Assembly: GCA_934086935.1 (NCBI GenBank)
Contig: CAKOIQ010000005.1
Location: 1-64,000, forward strand
Length of the DNA stretch: 64,000 bases
Direction of reading: 5' to 3'
Source of the DNA: an uncultured Bacilli bacterium
GTDB taxonomy: Bacteria; Bacillota_I; Bacilli_A; RF39; UBA660
Below, in pieces: positions 17,276 through 26,626 of this stretch (its first letter is position 1; every line of letters begins with the position of its first letter). The notes under the pieces were generated by a model, which worked only from the letters and a program-made list of their open reading frames with translations, searched no databases and was not told the origin of the DNA. The position numbers and the translations under genes were made by a program.

Positions 17276-18094
17276 CTATTTTTGACTAATAACCGTTTTC
17301 TTACTTAAAACATAATTTTTAGGTGGTACAACAATCTTACTTTGACAATATTCACAATTACCACCAATAACAATCTTATTCTTAGCACCACAATTAGGAC
17401 AAACTACAATTTCCTCATTATCTACACTACTAACAAAAGTAAGCTTATAAGTAACTGATAATTTATGATTATCATCGCCTCTAATAACTTTATTTTCTTC
17501 ATCAACAACATAATCAAATTGATTAACCTTCATTATAACACTAACACTTCTAATTCCATTAGTATCTTTAACATCGGTAATTCTACCACTTACAAACTCA
17601 ATATTACTCATAATATTTTTTTGCTTTTTTAACTTTAAAACTTTAAGTTGACTACTATAAGTATTAAATAACTCATCAGTAACAAGCATCTTCATCTTAT
17701 CATAATCAAAATTCATCCATGCATCTTGAACATCAACATATTTATTATAAAACTCATCAATTAATTCTTCTTTATCAATGCCAAAAGTCTTTAACTTTTC
17801 ATCATCAACTGATTTATCACCAGAAACATCTACACTTCCATTATATTTTTTACCTAACATCTGACATATAATACCTATAAAAACCAGAAATCCAAGTAAC
17901 AACATTAACTGTCCAAAAGTTAAAGAACCTCCACCACTACCATCATAACCATCATAATCTCCACTATCCCATGAATCTCCACCAGTATCATAATCAACAT
18001 CCCAACCAGAATCAGCTCTTGTTAAAACTGGAGAACCACCAATAAAAATAATTGATAATAGTAATATAAAAAAATATCTAATCCTATGTTTCAT
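17276..18094 (-). CDS. Membrane-anchored TIM44-like zinc-ribbon protein
   Basis: The 272-residue protein has a signal peptide or first helix (about 6-26), an acidic Gly/Asp/Ser/Tyr-rich linker (GGDSWDSGDYDGYDG), a membrane helix at about 62-82, a TIM44-like domain (about 105-225) and a C-terminal zinc knuckle CPNCGAKNKIVIGGNCEYC (about 236-254). The layout is that of a tethered version of the neighbouring 179-residue protein, and the two look like duplicates. No enzymatic motif is visible. Confidence 0.7.
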   Translation of the reverse strand: MKHRIRYFFILLLSIIFIGGSPVLTRADSGWDVDYDTGGDSWDSGDYDGYDGSGGGSLTFGQLMLLLGFLVFIGIICQMLGKKYNGSVDVSGDKSVDDEKLKTFGIDKEELIDEFYNKYVDVQDAWMNFDYDKMKMLVTDELFNTYSSQLKVLKLKKQKNIMSNIEFVSGRITDVKDTNGIRSVSVIMKVNQFDYVVDEENKVIRGDDNHKLSVTYKLTFVSSVDNEEIVVCPNCGAKNKIVIGGNCEYCQSKIVVPPKNYVLSKKTVISQK

Positions 18095-18100
18095 AAAAAA

Positions 18101-18724
18101 CTACCCTATAACAACATATTCTAAACTATACGTAATATTATTATCAAGCACAATTATCTTTTCAATATTCTTTTCATTTAAATAAAAAGATATTGCTTTA
18201 TTATCAACATTATAACTATAAATTCTTCCATCACTAGATTTATTAAAAGTTAAATCATCACCACTAATTAAATTAATAATATAAGAAGGAATCATATAAT
18301 TTAAATTAAAACCACTTAATAATTCAGTATCAATAACCTGATCCTGTTTATTAATTTTATACAAATTAGTTCCATCATATTTAATCTTAACTAAACTATT
18401 ATCATTACCTTCTAAAGTTCCATTGAATAAATTATTCTGCACAATCCCCTCAATATAATAATCCCCAAATTTATATTTTACATTTAAATTATCATTTAAA
18501 ATATTCTTCTTCATTTTACTAAAATTAACACTACTAGATTTAGTATTTTGATTAGTTGTTGTCCCTTTATTGTTACTTGTAATAATAGCTGATATTCCCA
18601 CAAAAAGATAAACACTAATAAAGAAAATCAACCATCCCCCTAACTTATATAAAATTTTCTTTTTAGGATCCTTCATCTTCTCTTTAAAAGACAATTTTTT
18701 ATCTTGATTATTTTCGTCTTTCAT
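18101..18724 (-). CDS. Single-pass membrane protein of unknown function
   Basis: The 207-residue protein has a highly charged N-terminus (KDENNQDKKLSFKEKMKDPKKK), one membrane helix at about 30-52, a Thr/Asn/Ser linker and an extracytoplasmic beta-rich domain (about 70-207). Family not recognised. The start overlaps the end of fmt by 4 nt and the gene leads into the SPFH/zinc-ribbon cluster, so it is probably co-transcribed with it. Confidence 0.6.
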   Translation of the reverse strand: MKDENNQDKKLSFKEKMKDPKKKILYKLGGWLIFFISVYLFVGISAIITSNNKGTTTNQNTKSSSVNFSKMKKNILNDNLNVKYKFGDYYIEGIVQNNLFNGTLEGNDNSLVKIKYDGTNLYKINKQDQVIDTELLSGFNLNYMIPSYIINLISGDDLTFNKSSDGRIYSYNVDNKAISFYLNEKNIEKIIVLDNNITYSLEYVVIG

Positions 18725-19647
18725 TTAATTACCTTCCCAACTAATACATCATGATAACCATTTTTAAAATCAGCCACACTCATAATATTTTTACCCATCG
18801 GTTTAATCTTAGTAACAACAATTCCCTTATCCTTAGCCATGATTGTAAAACTCTTCTTATCTTCAGCAACAATCGTACTAACATCACCAAAAGCATCACC
18901 AATATGACATTCAGCAATCTTATATTCCAAATCATCCAAAATAAAATTAGCTAAAGGAGCTGGCGATAAAGCTCTAACTTTATTATAAATATTTTTAGCT
19001 TCCTGATTAAAATCTAAATGTTCATCTTCCCTTTTAATAATTGGACTAAAAGTAACCTCATCTTCATTTTGTTTAATCCTCTCATTAGTTCCATTAATAA
19101 TACTAGGTAAATACTCAATAATCATCTCAGAACCAAGCAGACTAAGCTTATTAGATAAAGACTCTAAATTATCATTATCCTCTATAAGAACCTTTTTAGA
19201 AACAATAATATCACCAGAATCCATTCCCACATCCATATACATCAAAGTAATCCCACTATATTTATCACCATTCATAATCGCATAATGAATTGGAGCACCA
19301 CCCCTATATTTAGGAAGTAAAGAAGCATGAATATTTACACAACCAAGTCTAGGAATATCTAAAACCCCTTTAGGTACAATTTGTCCATAAGCACAAGTAA
19401 TAATAATATCTGGATCTAATTCCATTAAAAACTCATAATCATCTTTAATCTTAACTGGGCTATAAACCTTAATATTATGACTCATCGCACATTGCTTAAC
19501 TGGACAAGGAGTTAAAATCTTTTTTCTACCAACATAAGCATCAGGACTAGTAACAACCCCAACAACATTAGTATTAATAATTAACTTTTCTAAAATCGGT
19601 ACACTAAATAAAGGTGTCCCCATAAATACTACCTTTAAATCTTTCAT
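18721..19647 (-). CDS. fmt: Methionyl-tRNA formyltransferase
   Basis: Fmt formylates initiator Met-tRNA with 10-formyl-THF. The protein has 308 residues. The N-terminal Rossmann domain has FMGTPLFSVPIL, the folate-binding loop contains the catalytic NIHASLLPKYRGGAPIHYAI (about 108-127), and DVGMDSGDII follows. A C-terminal OB-like domain covers about 205-305. The usual partner def is not adjacent; here fmt is followed by membrane protein genes. Confidence 0.95.
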   Translation of the reverse strand: MKDLKVVFMGTPLFSVPILEKLIINTNVVGVVTSPDAYVGRKKILTPCPVKQCAMSHNIKVYSPVKIKDDYEFLMELDPDIIITCAYGQIVPKGVLDIPRLGCVNIHASLLPKYRGGAPIHYAIMNGDKYSGITLMYMDVGMDSGDIIVSKKVLIEDNDNLESLSNKLSLLGSEMIIEYLPSIINGTNERIKQNEDEVTFSPIIKREDEHLDFNQEAKNIYNKVRALSPAPLANFILDDLEYKIAECHIGDAFGDVSTIVAEDKKSFTIMAKDKGIVVTKIKPMGKNIMSVADFKNGYHDVLVGKVIK

Positions 19648-19674
19648 TAATTATCACCACCATCAAAATTATAT

Positions 19675-19701
19675 CAAAAAAAAGACGTTATTAAAACGTC
19701 T
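19675..19701 (-). terminator. Terminator of the BspA-like gene (copy 1)
   Basis: AGACGTT and AACGTCT pair around a 5-nt loop and are followed by eight T on the minus strand. The same hairpin recurs after the copy at 63 kb and, in altered form, after the broken copy at 42.9 kb. Confidence 0.85.
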
Positions 19702-19703
19702 AA

Positions 19704-21959
19704 TTATGATTTAACAACAAATGTTAGACCAGATGGTTTTCCACTACTTGCATTAAATTTATCTGCGTCTGCTTGAGTACGGGCATACCCAGTTGTTGCT
19801 CTACTTCCATCAAACATCCATGACATATTTGTAACACTGCTTGTATCAAAACTGCTTAAATCTAAACTCGTGACTTTTAAATAAGCAAACATCCATGACA
19901 TATTAATGACTTTTGAGGTATTAAACTTATTTAATCCTTTTATTTCTGTGGCGGCACTTTCTTGAAACATCTGATACATATTTGTAACATTACTTGTATT
20001 AAAACTACTTAAGTCCAATGTTGTTGCTTTACTCCAACCAAACATACTAGACATACTGGTAACATTTGATGTATTAAATCGATTAAGTCCTTTAATTTCT
20101 GTTGCAGCACTCCTTTGAAACATATCTGACATATTCGTTACTTTTGAGGTATCAAAATTGCTTAAATCTAAACTCGTTGCTTTACTTAAACCAAACATTC
20201 CCGACATAGTAGTAACATTGCTTGTATCAAAACTACTTAAATCTATACTTGTTGCTTTAATTGAATAAAACATATATGCCATACTAGTTACATTTGAGGT
20301 ATCAAATTTATTTAATCCTTTGATTTCGGTTGCGGCACTATAGCGAAACATATCAGACATATTTGTTACTTTCGATGTATTAAAATTGCTTAAATCTAAA
20401 CTCGTTGCTTTACTTTGTCTAAACATACCAGACATATCGGTTACTTTTGATGTATCAAAATTGCTTAAATCTAAACTCGTTGCGGCACTAACAGAAAACA
20501 TATTATTCATATTTGTGACGTTTGACGTATTAAACTTATCAAGTCCTTTAATTTCCATTGCTTTACTTCCAAAAAACATTGTTTCCATAGTTGTGACATT
20601 ACTGGTATCAAAACTGCTTAAATCTAAACTTGTGGCTTTACTCTGAGCAAACATACTATACATACTGGTAACATTTGATGTATTAAGTCGATTAAGTCCT
20701 TTGATTTCTGTTGCGGCACTAGAACCAAACATATCTGACATACTTGTTACATTTGATGTATCAAAACTACTTAAATCTAATGTTGTTGCTTTACTTGAAG
20801 AAAACATACCAGACATATTAGTAACATTCGAGGTATCAAATGAACTTAAATCTAAACTCATTACTGCACTAGAACCAAACATACTATACATACTGGTAAC
20901 ATTTGATGTATTAAGTCGATTAAGTCCTTTGATTTCTGTTGCGGCACTTTTATAAAACATCATAAACATATTGGTTACATTGCTGGTATCAAAACTACTT
21001 AAATCTATACTTGTTGCGGCACTATAGCGAAACATAGATGACATATTCGTTACTTTTGATGTTTTAAGATTAGTTAAATCTATGCTTTCTAATTTGTTAT
21101 AATATCCAAACAAATATGATGCATTAGAACCAACTATTACTCCATTATCTTGACCAATGTATAATTCATATAAACTATCATTATCTTCATCTAAAGTGTA
21201 TGCCATGATACTTCCATTTCCGGCTACGCTTACATCCCATGAGGCTATCGCATTACTTGGTACTTCGTTTGTGTTTTTAATAACAATCTTTTCTACTTGT
21301 TCTTTGGTTATTGGTCCATTAAAGGCTTTTGAAGTGGTACTATAAGCATTATTTTGAGCAATTAATACATCAAATCCTTTATCAGTTATTCTTGCTCCTT
21401 CTACTTTAATATGCGCTTTAAAACTTGCATTCATCTCATCACTTTGATCTGTTCCATCATCTGGATAATAAAACTTTATTACAAAGGTATGTACTGCATT
21501 TGTTGCTCCTGGTGCAAAGTATCCTTTTCCTAAGTTCATACTTTCTCCGCTTATCGTTTTATTTCCTTCTAAAAGAATGTCTCCATTATTTGATGTATTA
21601 ACTCCAGATAAACGATAAGATAATGATCCTTCATTAAATGTATTTTCATCTATTATTAGTGATAAATTATATGGCATGTTTAGTTCACTATCATTGTTAC
21701 CTGTTAAAGTAAATGTTTTAGTAGCAAATGCTTCACTACCTGGTAAGAATCCTTCTGCTTCGATTATATCTCCACCATCATATTTTATTGACAATACACC
21801 TGCTTCTAATTGGAGAGTTGTAGTTGTTTCATTTCCATTTATAATGGCAGCATAAAAAGCATAGGATACTCCTATTCCTAACAAAACAGTTAAAGAAGCA
21901 ATTAAAAGTATTCTTAATAATTTACTATTTTTAAACTTATCTTTAATCTTATTAGCCAT
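19704..21959 (-). CDS. BspA-like (DUF285) leucine-rich repeat surface protein, copy 1
   Basis: The 751-residue exported protein has a basic N-terminus and hydrophobic stretch ending GIGVSYAFYA (about 16-38), like SipW-type signals. A beta-rich module covers about 40-200, then come 17 DUF285 repeats of 25-26 residues, each with a MxxMF core. Two repeat types interleave: one with LDLSSFDTSNVT, one with EIKGLNRFNTSNVT, the latter appearing every second or third unit. The C-terminus (GYARTQADADKFNASSGKP) is shared with its relatives; no LPXTG motif is seen. The family includes adhesins. The ATG at 21959 follows AAGGTGG. Its repeats are nearly identical at DNA level and could recombine with the other copies. 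Confidence 0.88.
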   Translation of the reverse strand: MANKIKDKFKNSKLLRILLIASLTVLLGIGVSYAFYAAIINGNETTTTLQLEAGVLSIKYDGGDIIEAEGFLPGSEAFATKTFTLTGNNDSELNMPYNLSLIIDENTFNEGSLSYRLSGVNTSNNGDILLEGNKTISGESMNLGKGYFAPGATNAVHTFVIKFYYPDDGTDQSDEMNASFKAHIKVEGARITDKGFDVLIAQNNAYSTTSKAFNGPITKEQVEKIVIKNTNEVPSNAIASWDVSVAGNGSIMAYTLDEDNDSLYELYIGQDNGVIVGSNASYLFGYYNKLESIDLTNLKTSKVTNMSSMFRYSAATSIDLSSFDTSNVTNMFMMFYKSAATEIKGLNRLNTSNVTSMYSMFGSSAVMSLDLSSFDTSNVTNMSGMFSSSKATTLDLSSFDTSNVTSMSDMFGSSAATEIKGLNRLNTSNVTSMYSMFAQSKATSLDLSSFDTSNVTTMETMFFGSKAMEIKGLDKFNTSNVTNMNNMFSVSAATSLDLSNFDTSKVTDMSGMFRQSKATSLDLSNFNTSKVTNMSDMFRYSAATEIKGLNKFDTSNVTSMAYMFYSIKATSIDLSSFDTSNVTTMSGMFGLSKATSLDLSNFDTSKVTNMSDMFQRSAATEIKGLNRFNTSNVTSMSSMFGWSKATTLDLSSFNTSNVTNMYQMFQESAATEIKGLNKFNTSKVINMSWMFAYLKVTSLDLSSFDTSSVTNMSWMFDGSRATTGYARTQADADKFNASSGKPSGLTFVVKS

Positions 21960-21977
21960 ATTATCCACCTTATATCA

Positions 21978-22006
21978 ATTATACAATAATGGTTCCATTA
22001 ATTCAA
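21978..22006 (-). promoter_or_regulatory. Promoter of BspA-like copy 1
   Basis: TTGAAT at 22001-22006 and TATAAT at 21978-21983 with 17-bp spacing lie just before the gene. Confidence 0.65.
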
Positions 22007-22033
22007 CAAAAAAGGCTTGAATTTATTCAGCCT
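22006..22033 (-). terminator. Terminator of nrnA
   Basis: AGGCTGAAT and a bulged partner ATTCAAGCCT form a hairpin followed by six T on the minus strand, overlapping the nrnA stop codon. Confidence 0.7.
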
Positions 22034-22979
22034 CTTCATTATATTTTTTACAAGCATCATCAAGTTCTTTAAACAATTTATCAACATTTTCTTCATCAGT
22101 TATTCTAGCACCTGATGCATATTTATGTCCTCCACCATGATATTTAGTCGCAATCTCATTTATAACCGGTCCTCTAGATCTAATATTAACTTTATATAAT
22201 TCTTGTCTTTCATCATAAGAAACAAAAGCCCAAGCTACATAATCTTTAATAAAATTAAAATTATTTACCATATTAGAAGCTGTCCCTGAATCAACGTTAA
22301 ATTCTTTAATCATCTCATTAGTAATTTTAATATAAGCAAAACCATTTTCAGTTACACTCATATTTAATGCTAAATAAGCTTGAAATTTAAATTCATTTAA
22401 AGGTCTTTGATATATATGATTATAAATCTCGGTTAAATTAATATTATAATCACTTATCAATTTAGAACAAACAAGTAAAGTATGACTACTAGTAGTTGTA
22501 AGTAAGAATCTATCACTATCAGTAACAATTCCAACATATAGATTTCTTGCAATCTCTTCATTCATTTTAAGTTTTGTATTAAAAATTAAATCTGTAATCA
22601 TTTCACAAGTAGATGAATAATTAGTATCAACCCATTCACATTTACCCATTTGATCTTCATAAGGATGGTGATCTATTTTAATAACTTCTTTATATTTATC
22701 AAAATTAGGAACATCAACTCTCCAAATATTTGGAACATCTAATACAATAAGTAAAGATTCCTCTTCTTTAATACCATCTAATTTATCTAATAATCCAATA
22801 TATTTAAATCTAGATACTCCTACTCCAACTGCATTAACTTTCTTCTTTGGAAAAGTTAATCTAATGGAATCTCTAAGAGCAATCTGACTGGCAATTGCAT
22901 CAGGATCTGGTCCTATATGTCTTGCTAAAACAATTGAATCATATTTAGATATTATTTTATAAATATTCTTTTCAATCAA
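22023..22979 (-). CDS. nrnA: DHH/DHHA1 phosphoesterase, NrnA-like
   Basis: NrnA degrades nanoRNA and/or dephosphorylates pAp. The 318-residue protein has the DHH motifs: ARHIGPDPDAIASQ near the N-terminus, VLDVP, IDHHPYE (about 103-109), and the C-terminal DHHA1 signature GGGHKYASGA (about 280-290). The best start is the TTG at 22979, 8 nt after GGAAG; the GTG three codons upstream touches the ribosome binding site. It is followed by a terminator and preceded closely by ackA. Confidence 0.9.
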   Translation of the reverse strand: MIEKNIYKIISKYDSIVLARHIGPDPDAIASQIALRDSIRLTFPKKKVNAVGVGVSRFKYIGLLDKLDGIKEEESLLIVLDVPNIWRVDVPNFDKYKEVIKIDHHPYEDQMGKCEWVDTNYSSTCEMITDLIFNTKLKMNEEIARNLYVGIVTDSDRFLLTTTSSHTLLVCSKLISDYNINLTEIYNHIYQRPLNEFKFQAYLALNMSVTENGFAYIKITNEMIKEFNVDSGTASNMVNNFNFIKDYVAWAFVSYDERQELYKVNIRSRGPVINEIATKYHGGGHKYASGARITDEENVDKLFKELDDACKKYNEEAE

Positions 22980-22998
22980 GAATATCACTTCCTTTTTA

Positions 22999-24177
22999 TT
23001 ACTTTGCTAAATTATAAGTATCTGTAGCTATCATTAATTCTTCATTAGTAGGAATAACATATACTGGAATTTTACTATTATCGGCAGTAATTAAAGCTTC
23101 TTTTCCCCTTATATTATTTCTTTCTGCGTCAGGTTTTACTCCTAAACAAGCTAATTTTTCCATTACTTGCATACGTGTACTAATTGAATTTTCTCCAACT
23201 CCTGCTGTAAAGATAATGGCATCACATCCACCAAGTTCAACATAATATTTAGCAATAAAATCTACAATTCTCTTAACATACATTTTTTGTGCAAGAATAC
23301 ATCTTTCATCACCATTATTAATTCCATCTTCAATATCTCTTGAATCTGATGATACACCACTTATTCCTAATAAACCAGATTGTTTATTTAAAGCAGTATC
23401 CATTTCTTTAGCACTCATTCCAGTTTCTTCCATAATATAAGGTAAAATAGTAGCATCAATATCACCACATCTAGTACCCATCATAAGTCCAGCATTAGGA
23501 GTAAGACCCATTGAAGTTTCTACACATTTACCGGCTTTAACCGCACTAATAGAAGCCCCATTACCAATATGACAAGTAATTAATCTTGCTTCACTATTAT
23601 CTAAGATTTCATTAGCACGCATACTAACATATTTATGACTAGTACCATGAGCACCATATCTTCTTACTGCATATTTAGTATACCATTCATAAGGAACTGG
23701 ATATAAATATACTTCTTCTTCCATAGTTTGATGGAAAGCAGTATCAAATACTAAAGTTTGAGTAGCACCTGGAAAAACACTTTGAGCAGCACGAATACCA
23801 ACAACTGCAGCTGGATTATGAAGTGGTGCTAAACTAGCTAATTTCTCTACAATAGAAATATTATCTTCAGTAGCTAACACAGTCTTATCAAAGTATGCTC
23901 CACCTTGAACTATTCTATGACCAATGCCAGCTATTTCTTCTAAAGATTCCACAATCTTATTATCAATTAATTCTTTAACTAATAATTCAAAAGCAGCCTT
24001 ATGATCCTTAAGTTCAATTTCTTTCTTAACCTTTTCACCATTAAATTTAATAGTATAGAAAGAATTATCAATTCCAATTCTTTCAAAAACCCCACTAATT
24101 AATTCTTTTTCTTCTGGCATCTCAAATAAAGTAAACTTTAAAGATGATGACCCAGCATTTACGCTTAAAATTTTCAT
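22999..24177 (-). CDS. ackA: Acetate kinase
   Basis: AckA converts acetyl phosphate and ADP to acetate and ATP. The 392-residue protein shows the ASKHA motifs LSVNAGSSSLKF at the N-terminus, VFDTAFH, HIGNGASISAV and FTAGVGENS (about 320-328), and the signature THGTSHKYVS-like AHGTSHKYVS. Pta is not in the window. A -10-like TATAAT follows the terminator just upstream, so it may have its own promoter and extend through nrnA. Confidence 0.97.
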   Translation of the reverse strand: MKILSVNAGSSSLKFTLFEMPEEKELISGVFERIGIDNSFYTIKFNGEKVKKEIELKDHKAAFELLVKELIDNKIVESLEEIAGIGHRIVQGGAYFDKTVLATEDNISIVEKLASLAPLHNPAAVVGIRAAQSVFPGATQTLVFDTAFHQTMEEEVYLYPVPYEWYTKYAVRRYGAHGTSHKYVSMRANEILDNSEARLITCHIGNGASISAVKAGKCVETSMGLTPNAGLMMGTRCGDIDATILPYIMEETGMSAKEMDTALNKQSGLLGISGVSSDSRDIEDGINNGDERCILAQKMYVKRIVDFIAKYYVELGGCDAIIFTAGVGENSISTRMQVMEKLACLGVKPDAERNNIRGKEALITADNSKIPVYVIPTNEELMIATDTYNLAK

Positions 24178-24203
24178 ATTTTTTCTTCACCCAAATTTAT
24201 TAT

Positions 24204-24233
24204 ACAAAAAAAGATAGACAAAATCTATCTTTT
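24204..24233 (-). terminator. Terminator after the 53-residue ORF
   Basis: AAAGATAGA and TCTATCTTT pair around a 5-nt loop followed by T7 on the minus strand. The stop codon of the small ORF lies in the 5' arm. Confidence 0.8.
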
Positions 24234-24386
24234 TGCGTTCTTATTAAAAGAATTATGTTCACTAAGTGTCCTAAAAGCTTCTTTTTTATAATCAATTTTT
24301 TCTTTTCTAAAATTCATTCCAAAATCATTATTGTAAACATTTAATAATTTATTTTTTAAACTATCATCTAAACTATAACTCTTCAA
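24225..24386 (-). CDS. 53-residue basic protein with TTG start
   Basis: The ORF reads LKSYSLDDSLKNKLLNVYNN onward and ends SEHNSFNKNAKR. It is charged, Lys/Asn-rich and without membrane segments. The TTG start is preceded by GGGTGAG at 5-nt spacing; no ATG in this frame fits better. It lies between thiI and the terminator, so it is the last gene of the nifS-thiI transcript. Family not recognised; it may be a small conserved protein or an accidental ORF. Confidence 0.45.
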   Translation of the reverse strand: MKSYSLDDSLKNKLLNVYNNDFGMNFRKEKIDYKKEAFRTLSEHNSFNKNAKR

Positions 24387-24418
24387 ATATCTCACCCATT
24401 ATTATTATGGGTAAAATT

Positions 24419-25597
24419 CTATAAAATATCATCAAATTTATTATTAAGTGGTAACTTAATTACTTCATCATTTTTAACTGCTTCATTAATTAAAGTTTCA
24501 AAATCAAAAGCTTGTTCATATTCTCTAGCTTTTTCAATTTCCGGATTAATTACTGGATGTTCTGGTACAAATATTGTGCAGCAATCTTGAAATGGTCTAA
24601 TACTTACATCATAAGTACCAATTTTTTTAGCCAAATCAATTATTTCAATCTTATCATAACAACATACTGGTCTTAATACCGGCATCTTTATAACTTCATT
24701 AATAGCTGCCATACTAGTTAAAGTTTGACTAGCAACTTGCCCAACACTTTCACCATTAATAATTGCTTTACAATTATTTTTATGAGCAAGCCTTTCTGCT
24801 ATTCTATACATCATTCTTCTCATAATAGTTATCATATATTCTTTTGGACAATACTTATAAATAGCTTCCTGTATTTCTGTAAAATGAATAACATGTAACT
24901 TAACATAACCACTATAAGAAGATAATATACTAGCAAGTTCTAACACTTTATTTTTAGCATCAATACTCGTATGAGGAGGACTATCAAAATAAACTCCTTC
25001 AATTCTAATACCTCTCTTCATTGCTAAATAACCAGCAATTGGTGAATCAATTCCCCCACTAAGCATTAACATTCCTTTACCTAATGTTCCAACTGGATAA
25101 CCACCAATTCCATTAACTTTTTCAAAATATAAATAAGCTTTATTATTTCTAATCTCTACATTAATAAGAAGTTCTGGATTATTAACATCAACTTTAACCA
25201 TCTTTTTATTCTTAAGAACAACTCCACCTAAAGCCCTACTAACATCCATACTCTTAACTGGATAACTCTTATCACTTCTCTTCGTAACAACCTTAAAAGT
25301 ATTAAATTCCTTATCACTTAATAACTCTATTAAAACCTTACTTATATTATCTAAACTTCTATCATCTATTTCATAAGCAATATTAATTTCATGAATCCCA
25401 AAAGTATTAGTAAGCTTTTTTACTACATCATCATACTCATCAGTTTCAATAAACATTCTTCCTACATCATAAGTAATCTTATTATCAATTCCACTTAAAC
25501 TGCTTTCAATATTATTCTTTAAAGTCTTAATAAAAAAATTAATATTATCATGTTTAGTAGTAAGTTCTCCATACTTAATAATTATAAGTTTTTTCAT
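24419..25597 (-). CDS. thiI: tRNA 4-thiouridine synthase ThiI
   Basis: ThiI inserts sulfur at U8 of tRNA using sulfur from a cysteine desulfurase. The 392-residue protein has an N-terminal ferredoxin-like and THUMP region (about 1-165) and a PP-loop ATP pyrophosphatase domain with LSGGIDSPIAGYL (about 178-190). There is no rhodanese domain, as in most Firmicutes. It lies downstream of a NifS-like desulfurase on the same strand, the expected partner; two acetyltransferase genes sit between them. Confidence 0.94.
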   Translation of the reverse strand: MKKLIIIKYGELTTKHDNINFFIKTLKNNIESSLSGIDNKITYDVGRMFIETDEYDDVVKKLTNTFGIHEINIAYEIDDRSLDNISKVLIELLSDKEFNTFKVVTKRSDKSYPVKSMDVSRALGGVVLKNKKMVKVDVNNPELLINVEIRNNKAYLYFEKVNGIGGYPVGTLGKGMLMLSGGIDSPIAGYLAMKRGIRIEGVYFDSPPHTSIDAKNKVLELASILSSYSGYVKLHVIHFTEIQEAIYKYCPKEYMITIMRRMMYRIAERLAHKNNCKAIINGESVGQVASQTLTSMAAINEVIKMPVLRPVCCYDKIEIIDLAKKIGTYDVSIRPFQDCCTIFVPEHPVINPEIEKAREYEQAFDFETLINEAVKNDEVIKLPLNNKFDDIL

Positions 25598-25652
25598 AAA
25601 AACACCTCAAAACTTCTAGTAGTATAAACAAAAATCTTTTAATTTACAACCA

Positions 25653-26138
25653 CTATCTTTTTAAATGTAATTCATAAGGACTAAATCCATCTCTAACTAC
25701 TTCAAACCCAACTTTTTTAGCCATATTAATACTTAAAACATTTGCTTCATTTATATATACTCTTAAAAACTTAACATAAGCATATCTATCAAATAATTCA
25801 TCAGCTGCTTCTTTAATCATTAATCTCCCAATAGTATCTTTATCATTTACTTTCTTTCCTCTAAATTGAGGTAATAATGCATATTGCAAGTCAATTGAAT
25901 TTAACCCACTAAACGTCGATAAAAATCCTACAACTTCATCTTTCATTCCTACTAAAAATGAAGAATCACATATCTCATCATTATCTTTAGCATATAATAA
26001 AAATTCTCTTATATCCGCATTACCCAAATATTTCTTAACATACTTATCATTTAACAAAGTATTAATTGCCTCAAATTCATCCTCATTATTAGGATTAAAT
26101 CTAAAAAATTCAAAATTATTAGTCTTAAAAATAGTCAT
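25653..26138 (-). CDS. GNAT-family acetyltransferase (second of pair)
   Basis: The 161-residue protein has GNAT features: ALLPQFRGKKVNDKDTIGRLMIKEA (acetyl-CoA loop, about 84-108) and VYINEANVLSINMAKKVGFEVV near the C-terminus. It is a diverged duplicate of the gene immediately upstream, with a 1-nt overlap (TAATG). The substrate cannot be told from sequence. Confidence 0.78.
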   Translation of the reverse strand: MTIFKTNNFEFFRFNPNNEDEFEAINTLLNDKYVKKYLGNADIREFLLYAKDNDEICDSSFLVGMKDEVVGFLSTFSGLNSIDLQYALLPQFRGKKVNDKDTIGRLMIKEAADELFDRYAYVKFLRVYINEANVLSINMAKKVGFEVVRDGFSPYELHLKR

Positions 26139-26626
26139 TAAAAACGCATTGCATCCTCTCTTTTTAAATTAAATTCATTAAACTTTCCTTTACTAACTTG
26201 TTTATATCCAGCTCTTAAAGCTGCTTTAGTACTTCTAATATTACTCTTTTCAATCATCAACTTTAAATACTTCAAAGATTTACATCTACTAAATAAACTA
26301 GTTGAAGCTTCTCTCACAATTTGACAACCAACCGTTTCATTAGAATTATTTCTTATTCCCCTAAATTCTGGAACAACAGCATAATGTAACTCAGCCACCT
26401 TAGCATCCATAAAAACCGCCAAATAACCTATAATATCAACATAATTACTAACCAAGAATGCACTATCCCAAAAAGAAGAATCATTTTCTAAATGAGCCTC
26501 TAAAGACGTAAAATACTCATCAACCAAAGGATCACTAACAAGCTTTTCTAAAGCCGCAACATGTTCAGGATTATCCTTATCAAAAGATAAAAAACAAAAA
26601 CTATCAGAATAAAAATCACTATTCAT
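26138..26626 (-). CDS. GNAT-family acetyltransferase (first of pair)
   Basis: The 162-residue protein has the strand-loop AVVPEFRGIRNNSNETVGCQIVREA and the C-terminal SNIRSTKAALRAGYKQV typical of GNAT enzymes. It starts inside the end of the cysteine desulfurase gene; the start at 26626 follows GGAG at 7-nt spacing, while the TTG two codons upstream is too close. It is paralogous to the next gene. Confidence 0.78.
   Translation of the reverse strand: MNSDFYSDSFCFLSFDKDNPEHVAALEKLVSDPLVDEYFTSLEAHLENDSSFWDSAFLVSNYVDIIGYLAVFMDAKVAELHYAVVPEFRGIRNNSNETVGCQIVREASTSLFSRCKSLKYLKLMIEKSNIRSTKAALRAGYKQVSKGKFNEFNLKREDAMRF

Noticed and set aside
20386..20955. Plus-strand open frames opposite BspA-like repeats, also at 28640 and 63461
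   Set aside because: They are shadows of the repeat coding sequence: the same repeat unit read backwards gives regular but meaningless protein.
19704..21959. Regular 75-78 bp repeats as a possible CRISPR array
   Set aside because: The repeats are continuous coding sequence of DUF285 units without spacers, and no cas genes are near.
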